Part shown: one piece after another, positions 1 through 12,500 of the stretch | How positions within the stretch are numbered: the first letter of the stretch is position 1 | Layout: the number at the start of each line of letters is the position of its first letter | Source: Nelumbo lutea | Lineage: Eukaryota; Streptophyta; Magnoliopsida; Proteales; Nelumbonaceae | Direction of reading: 5' to 3' | Length of the DNA stretch: 64,000 bases | Assembly: GCA_022828595.1 (NCBI GenBank) | Contig: JAKGHH010000004.1 | Span: 21,832,372-21,896,371, forward strand | Made by a program: the position numbers and the translations under genes | Notes under the pieces: generated by a model | What the model saw: the letters and a program-made list of their open reading frames with translations, nothing else | The model's database searches: none | What the model was told of the DNA's origin: nothing

Positions 1-399
1 TTCAAAGCATAAGCTTCATGCTTTGATGCTTAAGCCTTTTAAAACAATGCTCTCACTGCTATATATCGCAGGCTATATAACTAATCACAACTATCAGCTA
101 CTGCACGTTCATTCATGACTATTTACATTGCCCACACTATACAACAATATGTAGAACAAGAATAAGAATTTATTTATTTTTGGAGAGTAAAATCTAACAA
201 TGAAAATAACCATCCATGTAAATCAGATTCAGTCCTCACAAAACCATACTTGCAACTATGCATTGGGAATATCTCCCCATGAATTAAAACAAATAAGGAG
301 ATATTCCTAATGCACAGCTATGAATACATTATGAATAAGATTTTATGAAGACTGAATCCATTCTCCCATCTATAATATACGTGGGACTTTAGGATGTAA

Positions 400-530
400 A
401 AGCTGTGTTTGATTTCAAGGAAAAGGCATGGAAAAGAAGACAAAGGTAAAAAAACTTATATAAGATTTATACATAGTTCCCCTCCTTTCCTTTTCATTCC
501 CTGCCTTTTCCATTAAACCAAACATATCCT
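400..530. mobile_element. Tourist-like MITE (PIF/Harbinger type)
   Basis: A 131 bp AT-rich element with imperfect terminal inverted repeats: it starts AAGCTGTGTTTGATTT, and the reverse complement of its end is AGGATATGTTTGGTTT. It is flanked by TAA at 397-399 and 531-533, the 3 bp target duplication expected of PIF/Harbinger elements. No coding capacity. It resembles the elements at 5021 and 37990. Confidence 0.55.
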
Positions 531-1488
531 TAAGGCGAACAAATCCCGAGTGTGCTCTAGAATTTGAATCCATATTTTTACGTTGTCGGTTCAAGATTTT
601 ACGCTTATAATCACAGACACTTTAACCCCTCAACTTTCGTTTGAAAGACCCACCATGAATTTTGAGATTCCAGTACTTTGCCACCGCCATTGGTATTCTC
701 TCAGTTAATTCTGTGGAATATTCTTATATATCACTGTCCTTGTACCACTTTAAATATTTCTAAACCCCAAACTACCCTTTATAATTATTTTTATTGTGTC
801 TCCACCGTAAGGTTGTCGATCGAACCCATTATGTGGGTTCTGGTTTCATATTTTTTATTTGTTTGGGTCAGGACTGATTCTTATTGTTCGAAACTGGAAC
901 TGGTTCAAACATGAACCAACTATATAACTGATATAAGCATATAAACATTTCCTTTTTTTTCATAATTATTATTATATTTTATGTTTAAAAGGATAAATTT
1001 CATGAAGAGTATATTAACATATTTTTTCAACAGTTTAGTATTTTACTTTCAGCTCACTAATTAATTACCATTATTAATCCATTGAATTTCAAAAGGACAA
1101 TTTAATAGTTTCAACCTCACAATCAACCCAGTTGACAAGTCAAGGGCAAGGTGTTACAATCAATCTAAATGTCCAGGGTGGATATTTGTCGCAAACAAAA
1201 GTTTGGGGGCTGGCTAATGCGATTATCCCAAAGTACAGAGATCTTTTATGCTGTGGTTGTAATGTAAAACTCAAATAATAGTTGAAATGATCTATGTTGG
1301 AGGTTGATGGTCCTCCTTTTCAGGGTCTCATGACTTTTGTGCTGTTTGCATCTTTCACTTTTCTTTTGATCCTATATCTTGAATTTGTAATCTGAGTATT
1401 TATGAATGATATATTTTTTTGTATAAAAACTAGAATACTTGTTATTATATTTACTCTGTATACTTAAAATGTATTATCTACACCAACC

Positions 1489-1786
1489 CATGGTTTAAAA
1501 AAATGACCTAAAAACGAAATCGTTATAGCCACTGATTTTTGTGTTGACCGTCCATTTCGAATGGACAGTCTGTTTTGACAACAAAAATTAAAAAATAATT
1601 AAAAATAAAAAATGACCAAAAACTATTGAACGGATCAACAATTCGACCGTCTGGGTCAATAGGTCATTACTGATTCGATGGTTTTTGACCAAGAATTGGG
1701 TTTGGGAAAAAACGGAACCAGTTACCTAAATGATTCCTGGGCTGATCGGTCTAACCATCTGGGTTAATGGCGGTTTGAAAACCATG
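1489..1786. mobile_element. Small hAT-like TIR element
   Basis: A 298 bp element that begins CATGGTTTAAAA and ends GGTTTGAAAACCATG, giving short terminal inverted repeats around CATGGTTT. The flanking 8-mers CACCAACC (1481-1488) and CGTCAACC (1787-1794) match at 6 of 8 places, like a decayed 8 bp hAT duplication. Its core (a run of Gaccaaaaac, ttgaacgg, gggtcaatagg) is, on the opposite strand, the unit that is repeated many times at 59.9-61.9 kb. Confidence 0.5.
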
Positions 1787-2089
1787 CGTCAACCTGCTCA
1801 TATTGCTTATCAACCCCTTAAGAATTTTTTGATATTTTGAATTTAAAAAAAATAAAACATGACCCTTTTTAAACTCGCTTGCAACCAGTTTAATTAGTTC
1901 CCTTTTGTTAGAAAACCAAACATGATCAATTTCCTATGAAACATGTGCACCTTTTTAACACCAATCCATGCATGCATGGAACGGGTCTCTTTTAATATAA
2001 GGAAATGAACGAGTAGCAAATCCAGAGATCTTTGTTTTTGATGGACAGTTCAGATCAGTCATTATCTATTAAAAGTTGAATTTTATGAG

Positions 2090-3476
2090 GGGTAAAATAC
2101 TTATACCCCCCCTGACGTTTCTAATACGTATTTAAACCTGACCTCCCTTGACCTTTGGCGTAAAATCTGTTTATCGACTCCTTCCATTAGTTGCATGTTA
2201 GAAATTTAACAGAAATATAAATATATATTTTTAAAAGTTTTTAAAATATCAAAATTACTCATCAATCATGCCTGGGTAAAATACTTATTCCTCCCTTGAT
2301 GTTCTAATAATTACTTAAACCTCCCCTCACCTTTCAAGATACGTTCAAGATTTTAATGAGGCAATACCTCCCTTGACGTTTTTAATAAGTAATTAAACCT
2401 TTCCTCACCTTTTGGTAGGTTCACAGGTCGGGTTGGATCGGTTTATTGCGGTTTTTTCAACCGATTCGACCTGGTCGGGTTACCTGATATAGAAACTGAA
2501 ACCTACCTAGTGTTAAGCAAAATCGACTTGGTCGGTTTGAGTTAGGTTGAGTCGGTTTCGGTTCTAAGTTCATCCCTATGATAAAATCTTGCTAATTTAA
2601 AAAACAATCATAAATTGAACATCATTTCAGCCATCTCCTATGATAAAATTTAAATGAAAAGTTAATCACAAAAGTTGTTCATTAATCACTATTCACTAAT
2701 CCAAAGTTTCTTGCAACCATTCAAAAACCAGGTGGCCTAATGGGCTTTGGAACTTCATGTTTGAACTAAGAACTAAGTCGGTTCAGTTCGGGTTGGTTTT
2801 AGTTTTCTTGTGTAAAAATCACAACCAACCCAAATCATCAGTTTAGGAATTTGCACAACCCGAAACCGATCCATACTGATGAAAACCCGACTGACTCAGA
2901 TTGGATCAGTCCAGGTTAATCGGTTTGATCGAATTGGACCTTCTTATGAATAGCCTTAACTTTTGGGATACGTTCAAGATTTTAATGAGGCAATATAGAA
3001 GTTGAAAATTTTAAGTCTGTGAGATTGGGAGTGGGTGAAGGATACCTCCAAATGATGGAGTAGGCATGCTTTCAGCACTAGTGCAAAAACTGATGACTTA
3101 ACTAACAATATGTTTGAATCCTTCAACAAGTGGATAATGGAAGTTAGGTACAAGCCCATAGTATCTCTTTTTGAGTGCATAAGGAGAAATTAGATGGTTA
3201 AGGCGATGAGCAGATATAAAAAGGTTTCAAATGACAACAATATTCTTTTTCCAACGTTTAAAGGTGAGGGGAGGTTTAAGTAGTTATCAGAAACCTCAAG
3301 GTATGAATATTTTACCCAGGTATGATTCGTGGGTAATTTGAGTATTTTAAAAAAATAGTATAATAGATTTATATTTCTGCTAAGTTTTTAACTTGCAACT
3401 AATGGAAGGGTTCAATAAGCAGATTTTACACAAAGGTCAGGGGAGGTTTAAGTACTTATCAGAAACACCTTTACCC
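2090..3476. mobile_element. Mutator-like element with long TIRs, non-autonomous
   Basis: A 1387 bp element. Both ends read GGGTAAA inward and the left arm (about 2090-2330) is an inverted copy of the right arm (about 3255-3476); both arms carry acttaaacctcccctgacctt-like and ttccattagttgcaagtta-like blocks. Flanks are TTTTATGAG (2081-2089) and TTTTATAAG (3477-3485), a 9 bp duplication with one mismatch as for MULEs. The interior holds a 29 bp exact direct repeat (2338-2366 and 2967-2995) on either side of 600 bp of degenerate 'ggttcggttggg' sequence. No transposase. Confidence 0.6.
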
Positions 3477-3918
3477 TTTTATAAGTGGGGACCTAATTAG
3501 AAAACCTATCATAATTTTCTTTTTTTTTTTTATGAAATGCCTTTCTTATTGATTCATTATTTGAATTTTTATAATAAAGTATATAATATTAAATAATCTA
3601 GACAATAAGTATGATTTTGTTTTGATTTAGTACAACAGAAAAATTATATTATTTTGGCTGATTTGACACTTGTTTTTTTGGAATTCACATATGTGCCCCA
3701 TAGAGGGCGCCCTACAGCATATCCTTGTATTTTCAGTATAGGCGCACGTGTGACCTTGTTTTTTTGTGATATTCAATTTACAACCTACCTTCTATAGTTC
3801 TATTTGTGGATTCAATTCAACCACCTTGCCAAATAAAAAATATCAATGTCCTTTGTATAGTTTTTTTTTTCAAAAAAAAAAAAAAAACAATGAGCTCTGG
3901 TTGTTGTTTGTTAGTAGT

Positions 3919-4005
3919 TTTTTTTTTTTTTTCACATAGAGTCAGAGTGGTCGCCCTCCAATTCAGACTCGAACCCATGTCCTTAAAAGCATAAATCAAT
4001 GTAGA
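3919..4005 (-). mobile_element. Possible 5'-truncated SINE
   Basis: Read on the - strand this gives GGGTTCGAGTC, a good match to a pol III B box, then about 40 bp and a run of A (the T run at 3919-3932). A tRNA-derived SINE cut off just upstream of the B box would look like this. No A box or target duplication was found, so the call is weak. Confidence 0.35.
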
Positions 4006-4126
4006 AAGGGTTGTAAATGGATTTGATCAGATTTGATATAGTGTATATCCAATTGGATTTAATAAGAAATTTAATCGGTCCAAATCTGATGAAAAACCAT
4101 TGGATTTTTTGAATTTAAATTTAAGT

Positions 4127-4843
4127 AAAATTGTCTAAAACTCACCATAAATTTTTAATATTTCCCTAAATTAAATATAACTTTTCAAAACATCTAGGAA
4201 ACCCCATGTCAATGATTTTTTTGTTTTTCAAAACTCACCATCCGATAGAGTACTGTTAGTTTTCATTGACAGAAGTCCATGCTAGCAAAAATGCAATTTT
4301 TATGATCAAATTGCCCCTGAATGGCATCTGGGCCTTATTAAACATATTTTTATGTCAATCAAATTTTTATTCAATACACCTTTGTTCTAACTGACAACTA
4401 ACTGATAGAAGTGGGCATTAGGTCCTACAGAGCCACACATCCTCTTCTTGACCATAGATCTTTTCTTGATCTTGATTCTTGTTGCATTTGAAATTATAAA
4501 GTGATCACAGTTGTGTTGTGCAAATAAATATAGAGCATCAAATGAGTTTGATTTATAAAAAAGACATTTTTTTTTATTTGAAGCTCCCTTTTTACTTAAA
4601 TATGTAAACTGGGCAAAAAAAAAATTTAGACCGAAATATTTGATATATATTTTTGTTTTTTATCAAAGTTTTGCTTTATTTTTCATTTGCAATATAACAA
4701 AGGGTAAAATAGTAATCTACCAACATCCACTAATCTATTTAACATCACTTAATGACAAGGGGTTCCTTGGACGTTTTGAGAAGTTATGGTGAACTTAAAG
4801 AGAAATGCCGAAAAGTCATGGTGAGTTTTAGACAACCCCCTAT
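4127..4843. mobile_element. TIR element, family with TTGTCTAAAACTCACCAT ends
   Basis: The left end reads AAATTGTCTAAAACTCACCAT and the right end is its inverted copy (ATGGTGAGTTTTAGACAA). About 715 bp, non-coding. The surrounding AT-rich sequence on both sides (4015-4126 and 4844-4948) looks like one older repeat that this element split. The target duplication could not be fixed. Confidence 0.45.
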
Positions 4844-4947
4844 ATTTAAATATCTTATTGAATATCAGATATTTGATTTAAATTATAAAATAATAAATAA
4901 TACATTATTTATATAATATAATAATATATTATAATATAAAATATTTA

Positions 4948-6373
4948 GGAAAATTGTCTAAAACTCACCATTAATTTTCAAAACATCAAGGGAAACCCAT
5001 ATTAATAACTTAGACATTAAGGCTATGTTTGGTTTGAAGGAAAATGTAGGAAAAGAAAGAAAAAGATAGAGAAACCTTTACAATCCTTGTATTGATTTCC
5101 CTGTTTTTCTCTTCCTTTTCCTACCTTTTCCTTCCAACCAAACTTAGCCTAAATAGAGTAAGAAATGTTATTAGATTATCATTTTACCATTTGTTAACGT
5201 TTAATACGTCCAGATCTTCCATCAACCCTTTACCTACCAACTCGGTTCCAACATATCGTGGGGGTGACACAATATCCATCACACAACCCCCTATATAATA
5301 CAACCCTTTACAATCTACTTTTGCTTGCAATTACTCTCACCCAGGCGGTGAGGGAGGGAGAAGTAGATGCTATTTTGAGCGATAATGAGAAGAAGATCCA
5401 TTATCATCACCAAGTCGGAAGCAGCACTATTCATCTTCTTTCTCTCTCCCCAGCAGCAGCGGTAAGTTTCACCGATCGAAGCCTCCCACTTCTCTCTTTC
5501 TCTCTCCCCATCTCCTTATATTTCTCTTATTCTTCTTCCTCCGTAATCTTCCTCATTCTAGCAACAGAGAACAGAGTTCTTGAAACCGTTGTGGCTTTCA
5601 CCTACTCTCTCTCTCTCTCTCTCTCCTCCTTCTTCTTCCCTTATCTCCACTGTTGTAGCAACATACGACTAGTTTGGTCCTCCCTTGCTCCGTTGCAAAC
5701 AAAACATCTTATCACCCCTATTTGGTTCTCCACTACCACCGACTACTCATATCACCAAATGTAAGGTCTACTATGGGAAGAGATTTCTAGATAATTTGTA
5801 CACTCGCCTAAGCAGCTTTTGATTTATTTTCTGATGAGGATGGAATCATGGAAACTGAGTTTCCACATGCAATTATCTTCGGCTAGAGCGCCATAATCGT
5901 TCACGGCCATGGCGAACGTAGCTACCAAGTTCCCACATGCAATTATCTATGGTTGGAGCGCCATAAACAACCTTGGCCAATCAAAATAACAAATGTGCAT
6001 TTTGAAATAAAATGAAAAGGAACTTGGTTAGGGAGCTTTTCTTCAAACCTTTTCAGCTTCCTTCAAATACTTTCAAGCATCATAATGAGAGCAAAACGTC
6101 TCTCCATGAGTGGAAATCTTATATATAAGTCATTTGGGCGCTTAAGGACATTTTAGTCATAAAATATGTTTAATAAGGCTGACCCCATTTAAGGGCTGTT
6201 TGGTCATGAAAGTTGCATTTATGCTGACATGAAAGATTTATGTCAATGATCACTAATGGTGCTATGGTGAGTTTTGGAAAACAAATGGGGTTCTTGAAAG
6301 TTTTGAAAAGTCATGGTGAATTTAAGAGAAATGCTGAAAAGTGAAAAGTCAGTTTTAGACAACTTCCCTAATA
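4948..6373. mobile_element. Larger relative of the 4127 TIR element, possibly carrying gene-derived sequence
   Basis: The left end AGGAAAATTGTCTAAAACTCACC and the right end AGTTTTAGACAACTTCCCT form the same inverted repeat as the element at 4127. AATATTT stands on both outer sides. The interior (about 5190-5770) is unlike a usual MITE: it has a TATA-like CCCTATATAATAC at about 5290, a CT-rich leader, and CAGCAGCAGCG followed by GTAAGT at 5463-5468, which looks like a plant 5' UTR, short exon and splice donor. It also holds a 38 bp imperfect direct repeat (5859-5896 and 5929-5966) and the Tourist-like MITE at 5021. Confidence 0.4.
5021..5149. mobile_element. Tourist-like MITE
   Basis: 129 bp with terminal inverted repeats GGCTATGTTTGGTTtG / cCAACCAAACTTAGCC and TAA on both sides (5018-5020, 5150-5152). 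The arms extend inward as purine-rich and pyrimidine-rich tracts, so the whole element can fold on itself. Confidence 0.75.
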
Positions 6374-6573
6374 TTTAATAGTGAATAGCCCAATGAGTCA
6401 TGACATTGAATAATAACTCTAATACAAAAATAACTGGTCCTTAAAAAATGGTACCAAAATAAGTTTATATGGCATAAACGATACCAAACAACAAATTTTT
6501 GTGGTTTTTCAAAAATCACCAATTCCTGATAATCGACAAGGAGGAACCGTTATTGATGCCAAACATCATGTAA

Positions 6574-6885
6574 GGCGATGTTTGGGATTGTTGTTTCCTA
6601 AGAGGTGTTTTCTCAAGAAATTGTACTACATAAGTATGGTGTTTTCTCATGTTTTCTATTTGCTAACACATAGGCGCTTTTTAATGCCACATCAGCACAC
6701 TATTACTAGCAATAGTAGAAAAAAATGAGAAAATGCCCTATACCACACTTTTCTCGATTTCCAAGGCATGGTCTAAGAAAATGTTTTTCGAAAAGATGAC
6801 TTGTTGAATATCAGCACGCATTTCCTTAGAAAACAGATTTTAATGTGGCAATGTTTTATGAGGAAACAACATCAATCTCAAATGC
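6574..6885. mobile_element. Probable MITE with GGCGATGTTTGGGATT-type ends
   Basis: 312 bp. The left end GGCGATGTTTGGGATTG...TTGTTTCC pairs with the right end GGAAACAACATCAATCTCAAATGCC. Flanks are TAA and TAC, so a 3 bp duplication would have one change. Non-coding. Confidence 0.45.
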
Positions 6886-7260
6886 CTACTTAGGTGGTGT
6901 TCAATAGCGTTGAATCAACCTCTGAACACCAAAGTTTTTGCTTTCTAGTGCTTTAGGGTTGTTTGGTTGTACCTTTGAACTCAACCTTTGGAATTTGAAA
7001 ATTCTTCTGAATCGTTTAGTGGATCTGCTACCTTCGAACGTGCTCAGAGGTAGCAGACGATATTTTGTTCCCCAAAATACCCATTTATATTTTCGTTCTC
7101 CTATTCTTCTTTCCTCCTCCTTTTCTCCTCTGTTCCTCCCTTCTTATGTTATAGGGATCGTCTAATAGGAATCAACAACTGTGGTGAATAGGAGTGATGT
7201 AACAGGATTATCGACTGTCCTCAGTAAGGGCATAATAGGGATCCCAACTATTCTCCCATC

Positions 7261-7267
7261 TCATCAC

Positions 7268-7306
<39 letters not shown>
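7261..7306. repeat. (ATC)n microsatellite
   Basis: About 14 CAT/ATC triplets. A short remnant of the same triplets follows the putative solo LTR at 7977-7997, as if the LTR had landed inside the microsatellite. Confidence 0.9.
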
Positions 7307-7976
7307 TGATGAGGGGTAATTTGGTCATTCGAATCACATCACGACACGTGGCCCTTGAGCGATACCTCGACGTTGAGCAAGTGAACTACCTTGATGAGTT
7401 GGCCTAAAGCACCTCGCCTAGGTTGACCTCCACCTCGGCAAGGCCAAGCTAATAGGTCTCCTAGCATATGGTGACCTACCTCAAAGGCTGGTCATGTTGT
7501 AGGAGTTTATGGCGACCTGCTAGGCGAGCCCGTTGACTTGTCCTGAGAATACGTTACTAGCCAGAAATCTCCAAAGCATTAATCCATCGACCTTTATCGG
7601 CCGACCGCACCGTACGCATCAGAATTACTCGAGCAGACCATAACCCACGTGCAGAACATGTAACTAATGTAATAACTCACCCAAACAAGCGGAAACGGCT
7701 CTGCGAGAACATAGGACTCGTTATAAGGAGACTTAGACTAGTGACGCCCATATAAAATCCTCATTTCTACCTGTGAAGGTATGTGCGCTTACAAGCTCTC
7801 AAGCTCTCTTGCTCTCTAAAATATCTCAAAATACTTTTACCTGGATTGTCTACCCCGGGCACTCTAACCCTCTCTTGCAGAATAGAACAACTTGGCCTAG
7901 CAGAACTCGGCCCTAACAAGGAATCATCCGGTCCGAGTCACTAGACACAGAAGAGCAGCCAGATCACGCTACATCA
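7307..7976. mobile_element. Putative solo LTR (probably Ty3/Gypsy)
   Basis: 670 bp that start TGATGAGGGG and end GCTACATCA, so the ends form a short inverted repeat TGATG/CATCA. The flanking 5-mers are ATCAT (7302-7306) and ATAAT (7977-7981), one mismatch. A TATA-like tataaaat lies at about 7750, followed by a CT-rich stretch. GC content is higher than in the neighbourhood. No PBS, PPT or coding sequence is attached, so it is read as a solo LTR left by recombination. It could instead be part of a larger DNA element, because the sequences outside it (near 7230 and 8070) are related to each other. Confidence 0.45.
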
Positions 7977-7981
7977 ATAAT

Positions 7982-9506
7982 CATCATCATCTCATTGACC
8001 AAATGATCGAAGAACGAGGATCGTCGATTCAACGCTACTGAACACCACCTCAGGATTGCCAACTATCCTCTATAAGAGCGTAATAGGGATCCCGACCGTT
8101 CTTCCACCTCTTCTTCGCTATGGTGAACAGAGGATTGACGAACCAGGATCACCAATTGTTTTTGTTCTCTGTAACATGGATGGAAAAGAAAAAAATATAA
8201 TGAAATAAAAGGGGGAGGAGGGAGATCAAGAAAGATGGAAAGCAAATGGAGAAAAGGGATGATGGGAGAAGAGTGGCGTTGTTCTTACTGTCGCCACTCG
8301 CGAAGCATATCAAGTGTGCCCCCTGCAAAAACGAAAACAAAACAGATTTTTGAGAGAAATTTTCTCTCTTATCTTTAAGTGTGCCTGCCCCTTTCAAAAA
8401 TTAATAAAAAGTGATATATCTCCCAATTGTTCGTTGTTAAATCCCATTTAATATTTTGCATTTATTTTATGGTGCTTAATTATTTTATTAAAATAGTTGT
8501 AATGTTTTAACTATCCTTGATAGTATATTTAACATTTTTTATTTATTGGTTAAGATTTTTTTTTTATATTTTATGATTTTTAAATAATAAAGGCAAATTT
8601 TCTATCTTACATAAATTTTTATTAGTATTATTATATTATTAAAATTATTATATTGTATAGTTATTTTATATAATTTGTAATATTGTTTATTATTTTTATA
8701 ATATTAGTCTTATTTATTACTATTTTATTGTGTATTTTAATCAATTTTATTTATTTTGATTTAAATAATAACTTTAAGGGTAAATTTGTAAAATACAGTC
8801 TCCAGACATTACAGAATTCAGATTAGTGGATATATTCCGACTTATTTGCAGTTATATGCAGAGCTGATAACTGCACAGGGTAACATGTCAACATCTTTAT
8901 CTTCAGATTAATCCGATTAATGGGTATTAATCCAACTCAACTTCATTGCTTGAGGTATGTATGGTGCCCCAGTTGATCGGACCCCACGTTTCACCGTCAA
9001 ACAATGATGGGTAGTTTGGTCAACTAAGAGCGCCCGAATTCCGATTTGAAGGGTGAATGATAGATCATCAGTGAAGTTTTTTTTTAGGGTCACGAGTCAG
9101 ACGACTGAGACCGCAGGCGGATTCCACAACACAAACATGAATAATGAATTGATATGATTGAGAACTAAAACAGTTAAAGCTGCCAGCTAGCTACTGGCTG
9201 TGGCCTGTGGGCTGTGGGTGTGTAGCACTGTAGCTCAGACCTGGAGCTGTATCACGCCTCTTCTTGGTTGGGGGATGGGCTTCCAGGCTGTGTACCCCAT
9301 TCTTTTTAACTCTTTTTGCCTTAAAACAAAGAAACTAGAAACCTGGTTGAATGTGTAAGGTAACTTAAAACGAGGTTTTTATTGTACTAGAGAGAGAGAG
9401 AGAGAGAGACGAATGACGACTATTCTCAATTTGTCCTCTCCTTTGATCCAAGCCTTCAACTTCCCTTGACATCTGTTTAGCTTCGACGGTCATTCGAAAT
9501 CCAGAG
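7982..9506. other. Upstream region of the ceramide synthase gene
   Basis: No gene seen. A segment near 8070-8105 (taatagggatcccgaccgttc) is a diverged direct copy of one near 7230-7250. 8400-8770 is very AT-rich. A (GA)n run at 9391-9408 lies about 100 bp before the start codon, in the likely 5' UTR. No clear TATA box could be chosen. Confidence 0.5.
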
Positions 9507-12500
9507 ATGGGTTTATTGGAACCGATAAATTCCATTGACTGGCAGCAGGAATCTTACCCACAGTACGATGATTTCAAAGTTCTTCCCTTCCTCGCTTTGT
9601 TCTTCCCGGCAGTGCGGTTTTTTCTCGACCGTTTTATTTTTGAGGTAGTTTGCTCAAGGTGTTGTCTGATTGTTCTGGGTTTTTGTTTGTTTTTAATTTC
9701 GACGCTTATTGACGAAGTTGATCTCGACTCTATCATTCAATAGATTCGTTTACTTGTGTGAAATTTCATTGTTTGTTGATGTTTTGAATGCTATCTTTTT
9801 GGCGTAAGTTGTTATCTCCGATCGATCCGTTAAGACCTACTCGAAGTGGTTGTTTTTGTTTCTATGTTTCTCTTTAAGTGTATGAATTATATGTTTAACA
9901 TAAAAAAAGTAAAATCTATAGGCACGTCTTATTTTCTGCCTTCAAATCAGTGGTGGAAAAACAGTTTTGGTTACTTTATTTTTCTTCTAGTGATTGTACA
10001 GATGTGCTATTTTGGGGTTCTTCAATTTGATAACAGTGATTATTTCTTTTCATTTTTCGTTTTCAACTGGAGAATTTGTACGTAATAAGTGGTTTAGGCA
10101 AGGAAATTTACAGCTTTGATATTTGAAGGTATTGATTGGTGGATAGCCTCTTTGAAAAAGTGGTTATGATTTCAACTGCTCTGCACGTGCACAAACTTCT
10201 GTTCAGATATTTGCATTAAGAAAAGATGGATGAGGAGTTAGAAGCCAGTTATCTCTAAAACAATCATTTAGACATAGTGTTTACATGATAAGTTTTTGGA
10301 TTTGCTCCAGTAAACATGGGCTCATACATTATTGAAGCAAAGATGCTTGAAAGTGTTCCGTGGTTGGTGCAGAGACTACATTAGACTATGGAATGCTTTG
10401 AGTTAAACTTGATGAGGTTTACACGTTTCATTTGGAGCTTCACTCCAATCCTACTATTTATGCTGGTTGCTGATGTGTATCTAATCTCTTAGATCAAGGT
10501 CCAATGTTTTTGATCCTGATTAATAATTGGGTCAGGTTTGGGTCTATGTAACCTAGTAAAACTTTTTGAGTTTTAAGTCAAAAGACTAAACAGTACTGTC
10601 ATATCCACCTGGGGTGGAAAAAGAGACCCCACCCAGAAGGGTTAGAAGAGAGATAGAGCTAGTATCAACAGAATCATGTCCCTCAAACCTCTCCTTAAAA
10701 CCCCAAAGGAGACGTGGAAGCAAAATATAAATTAGGAATTCTTTAAATCGCATATTTAGTAAAGCCTAGGGATTTTAACCTTCAAGAGGAACACCCCCTA
10801 CCAAAAAGAAAAACCTCTTGAGGGACCAAGACTGATGAACTGAGAGAAAGAGAGTTCTTGCCAGACCTGCTTCCCGCACATTTGCATTTATTTTGTAGTT
10901 GCTAGATGGCTAATGCTTTCCAAAAACAATTTGTAATGTCCAAAGCAATTTAACCAACAAATACATGATCTTAAAATGGTCTGTTTTAGAATACCTTAGT
11001 TTGCAAATAAAGTCCCCCTCTCCATGATTCTCTCCAATCTTGAAATTATCATCATGGGAGCTTTGGACACCCAAAAGAGAGACAGGAAAGTTTAGAAAAC
11101 TGCATGATCCTGCTCCCATGATAGATAGTTCGTATCTAGGAAGATGTTTTTGGTGAATCCATCTGGAACAGGGCTTCGAAAATGATGAATACCAGTGTAA
11201 CTCAAAGGCCAGGACAAATAGTGCGCCATAGTAGTCTAGTTTATTCCTCTAGTTTGTCCTCTTCTAAATTAATACCAACCAAAGTACTTTTTCTCATATT
11301 ATTTTTCACACTAGTGATATTCTCAGTGCACCTAATCAAAACTAAAAGATTCAATGTACCTTATCACCCCCCATCCTTGCAAAAAATATAAATATTATTG
11401 TTTAAATTGAAGATGAGATATGGATACTCGTGAACCTCAACTTTGAAAGCTCTAATAAGACTAGATCTATATGCTCAGAGGTAAGACAGCTAAGTGCATC
11501 AGCTACAGGAGTGAACAAAAAGAAGATAAGGTACCACATTGCCTTATTCTGCTCTAGAGATAACATGAATAAACAGATCAGTCACAGACATGAGCAAAAA
11601 GGAAAATATGAAAGTTCTCTTGTACTTGGGGAGATATCATGAGAAACAAGTTACCTCCATCCTACATGCAACATGGTGATATTTGGCGGAGAAGCAAGAA
11701 ATGGTATGTTGTAGGGGTGTCACCAGTTTTGGGTCCTTCCAAATCAAAATCAATTTGGACAGACTGGACAAACCAATAAGACATTGAATTGGACCAATCC
11801 AGATTTAATGGTCCAAAGTATTTATTGGATTGGATTGGACCTATTCCATCCTTAATGGATTTATATTGGATTGTGTTGGATTGAACCAATATCTGGTCCA
11901 TTGATAGAAGATAAGAATACAGGTGTCAATGGACCAGGTTTGTGTTGGAACCAATCTAAATTAAAACCAATTTGAATAGATTTTTTTTTGATGAATGAAC
12001 CAATTTGAATAGATTGGACAGTTCAGACATTGAATTGGACCGGAAATTATTCATCAGATTGGGTTGGACCTGATCCATGTCCATCTGTAATGGACTCATA
12101 TTGAACTGGATCGGATTGGACCAAATCCAGTCCAATTGACACCCCTAGTTGTATGTTTCCTTCTTTTATCCTCTATTTTCAGCACTTTTTCAACATGAAA
12201 AATGAACATACCTGGATGGTTCTTGTATCATACCATGATCCTCATCCTTACATGGACTGCTCTACCTCAGAACAAATTAACCAACTAATTTATGTTTGGT
12301 AATGGTAAACAGGCACCCACAAACATCCGTAAATGCATGGTTCCAATGAAACAAGTTACTATTTTTGTGCCCATTTCTCTTTTGTTCTTCTATTTCTAGT
12401 TGATAATATCTTTACTTTGTCTGTGTTAATAGTTTATCTAAACATTTTAGGATGCTACTTTGGAAAGCAATATGCTTTATTATTTTATTTATCTTTTGTG

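Larger units (their letters stand above)
1..2080. other. Intergenic, no gene seen
   Basis: AT-rich sequence with many stops in all frames. Apart from the small elements at 400-530 and 1489-1786 nothing is recognised. The short open frame at 678-914 has no family resemblance and is taken as chance. Confidence 0.6.

Noticed and set aside
5258..5764. 168-codon open frame as a gene
   Set aside because: CT-rich translated leader-like sequence (Ser/Leu/Phe runs) with no domain; it lies inside a TIR element and crosses a likely splice donor.
7261..7306. Regular repeats as a CRISPR array
   Set aside because: Simple ATC triplets without spacers; the genome is a plant nucleus.
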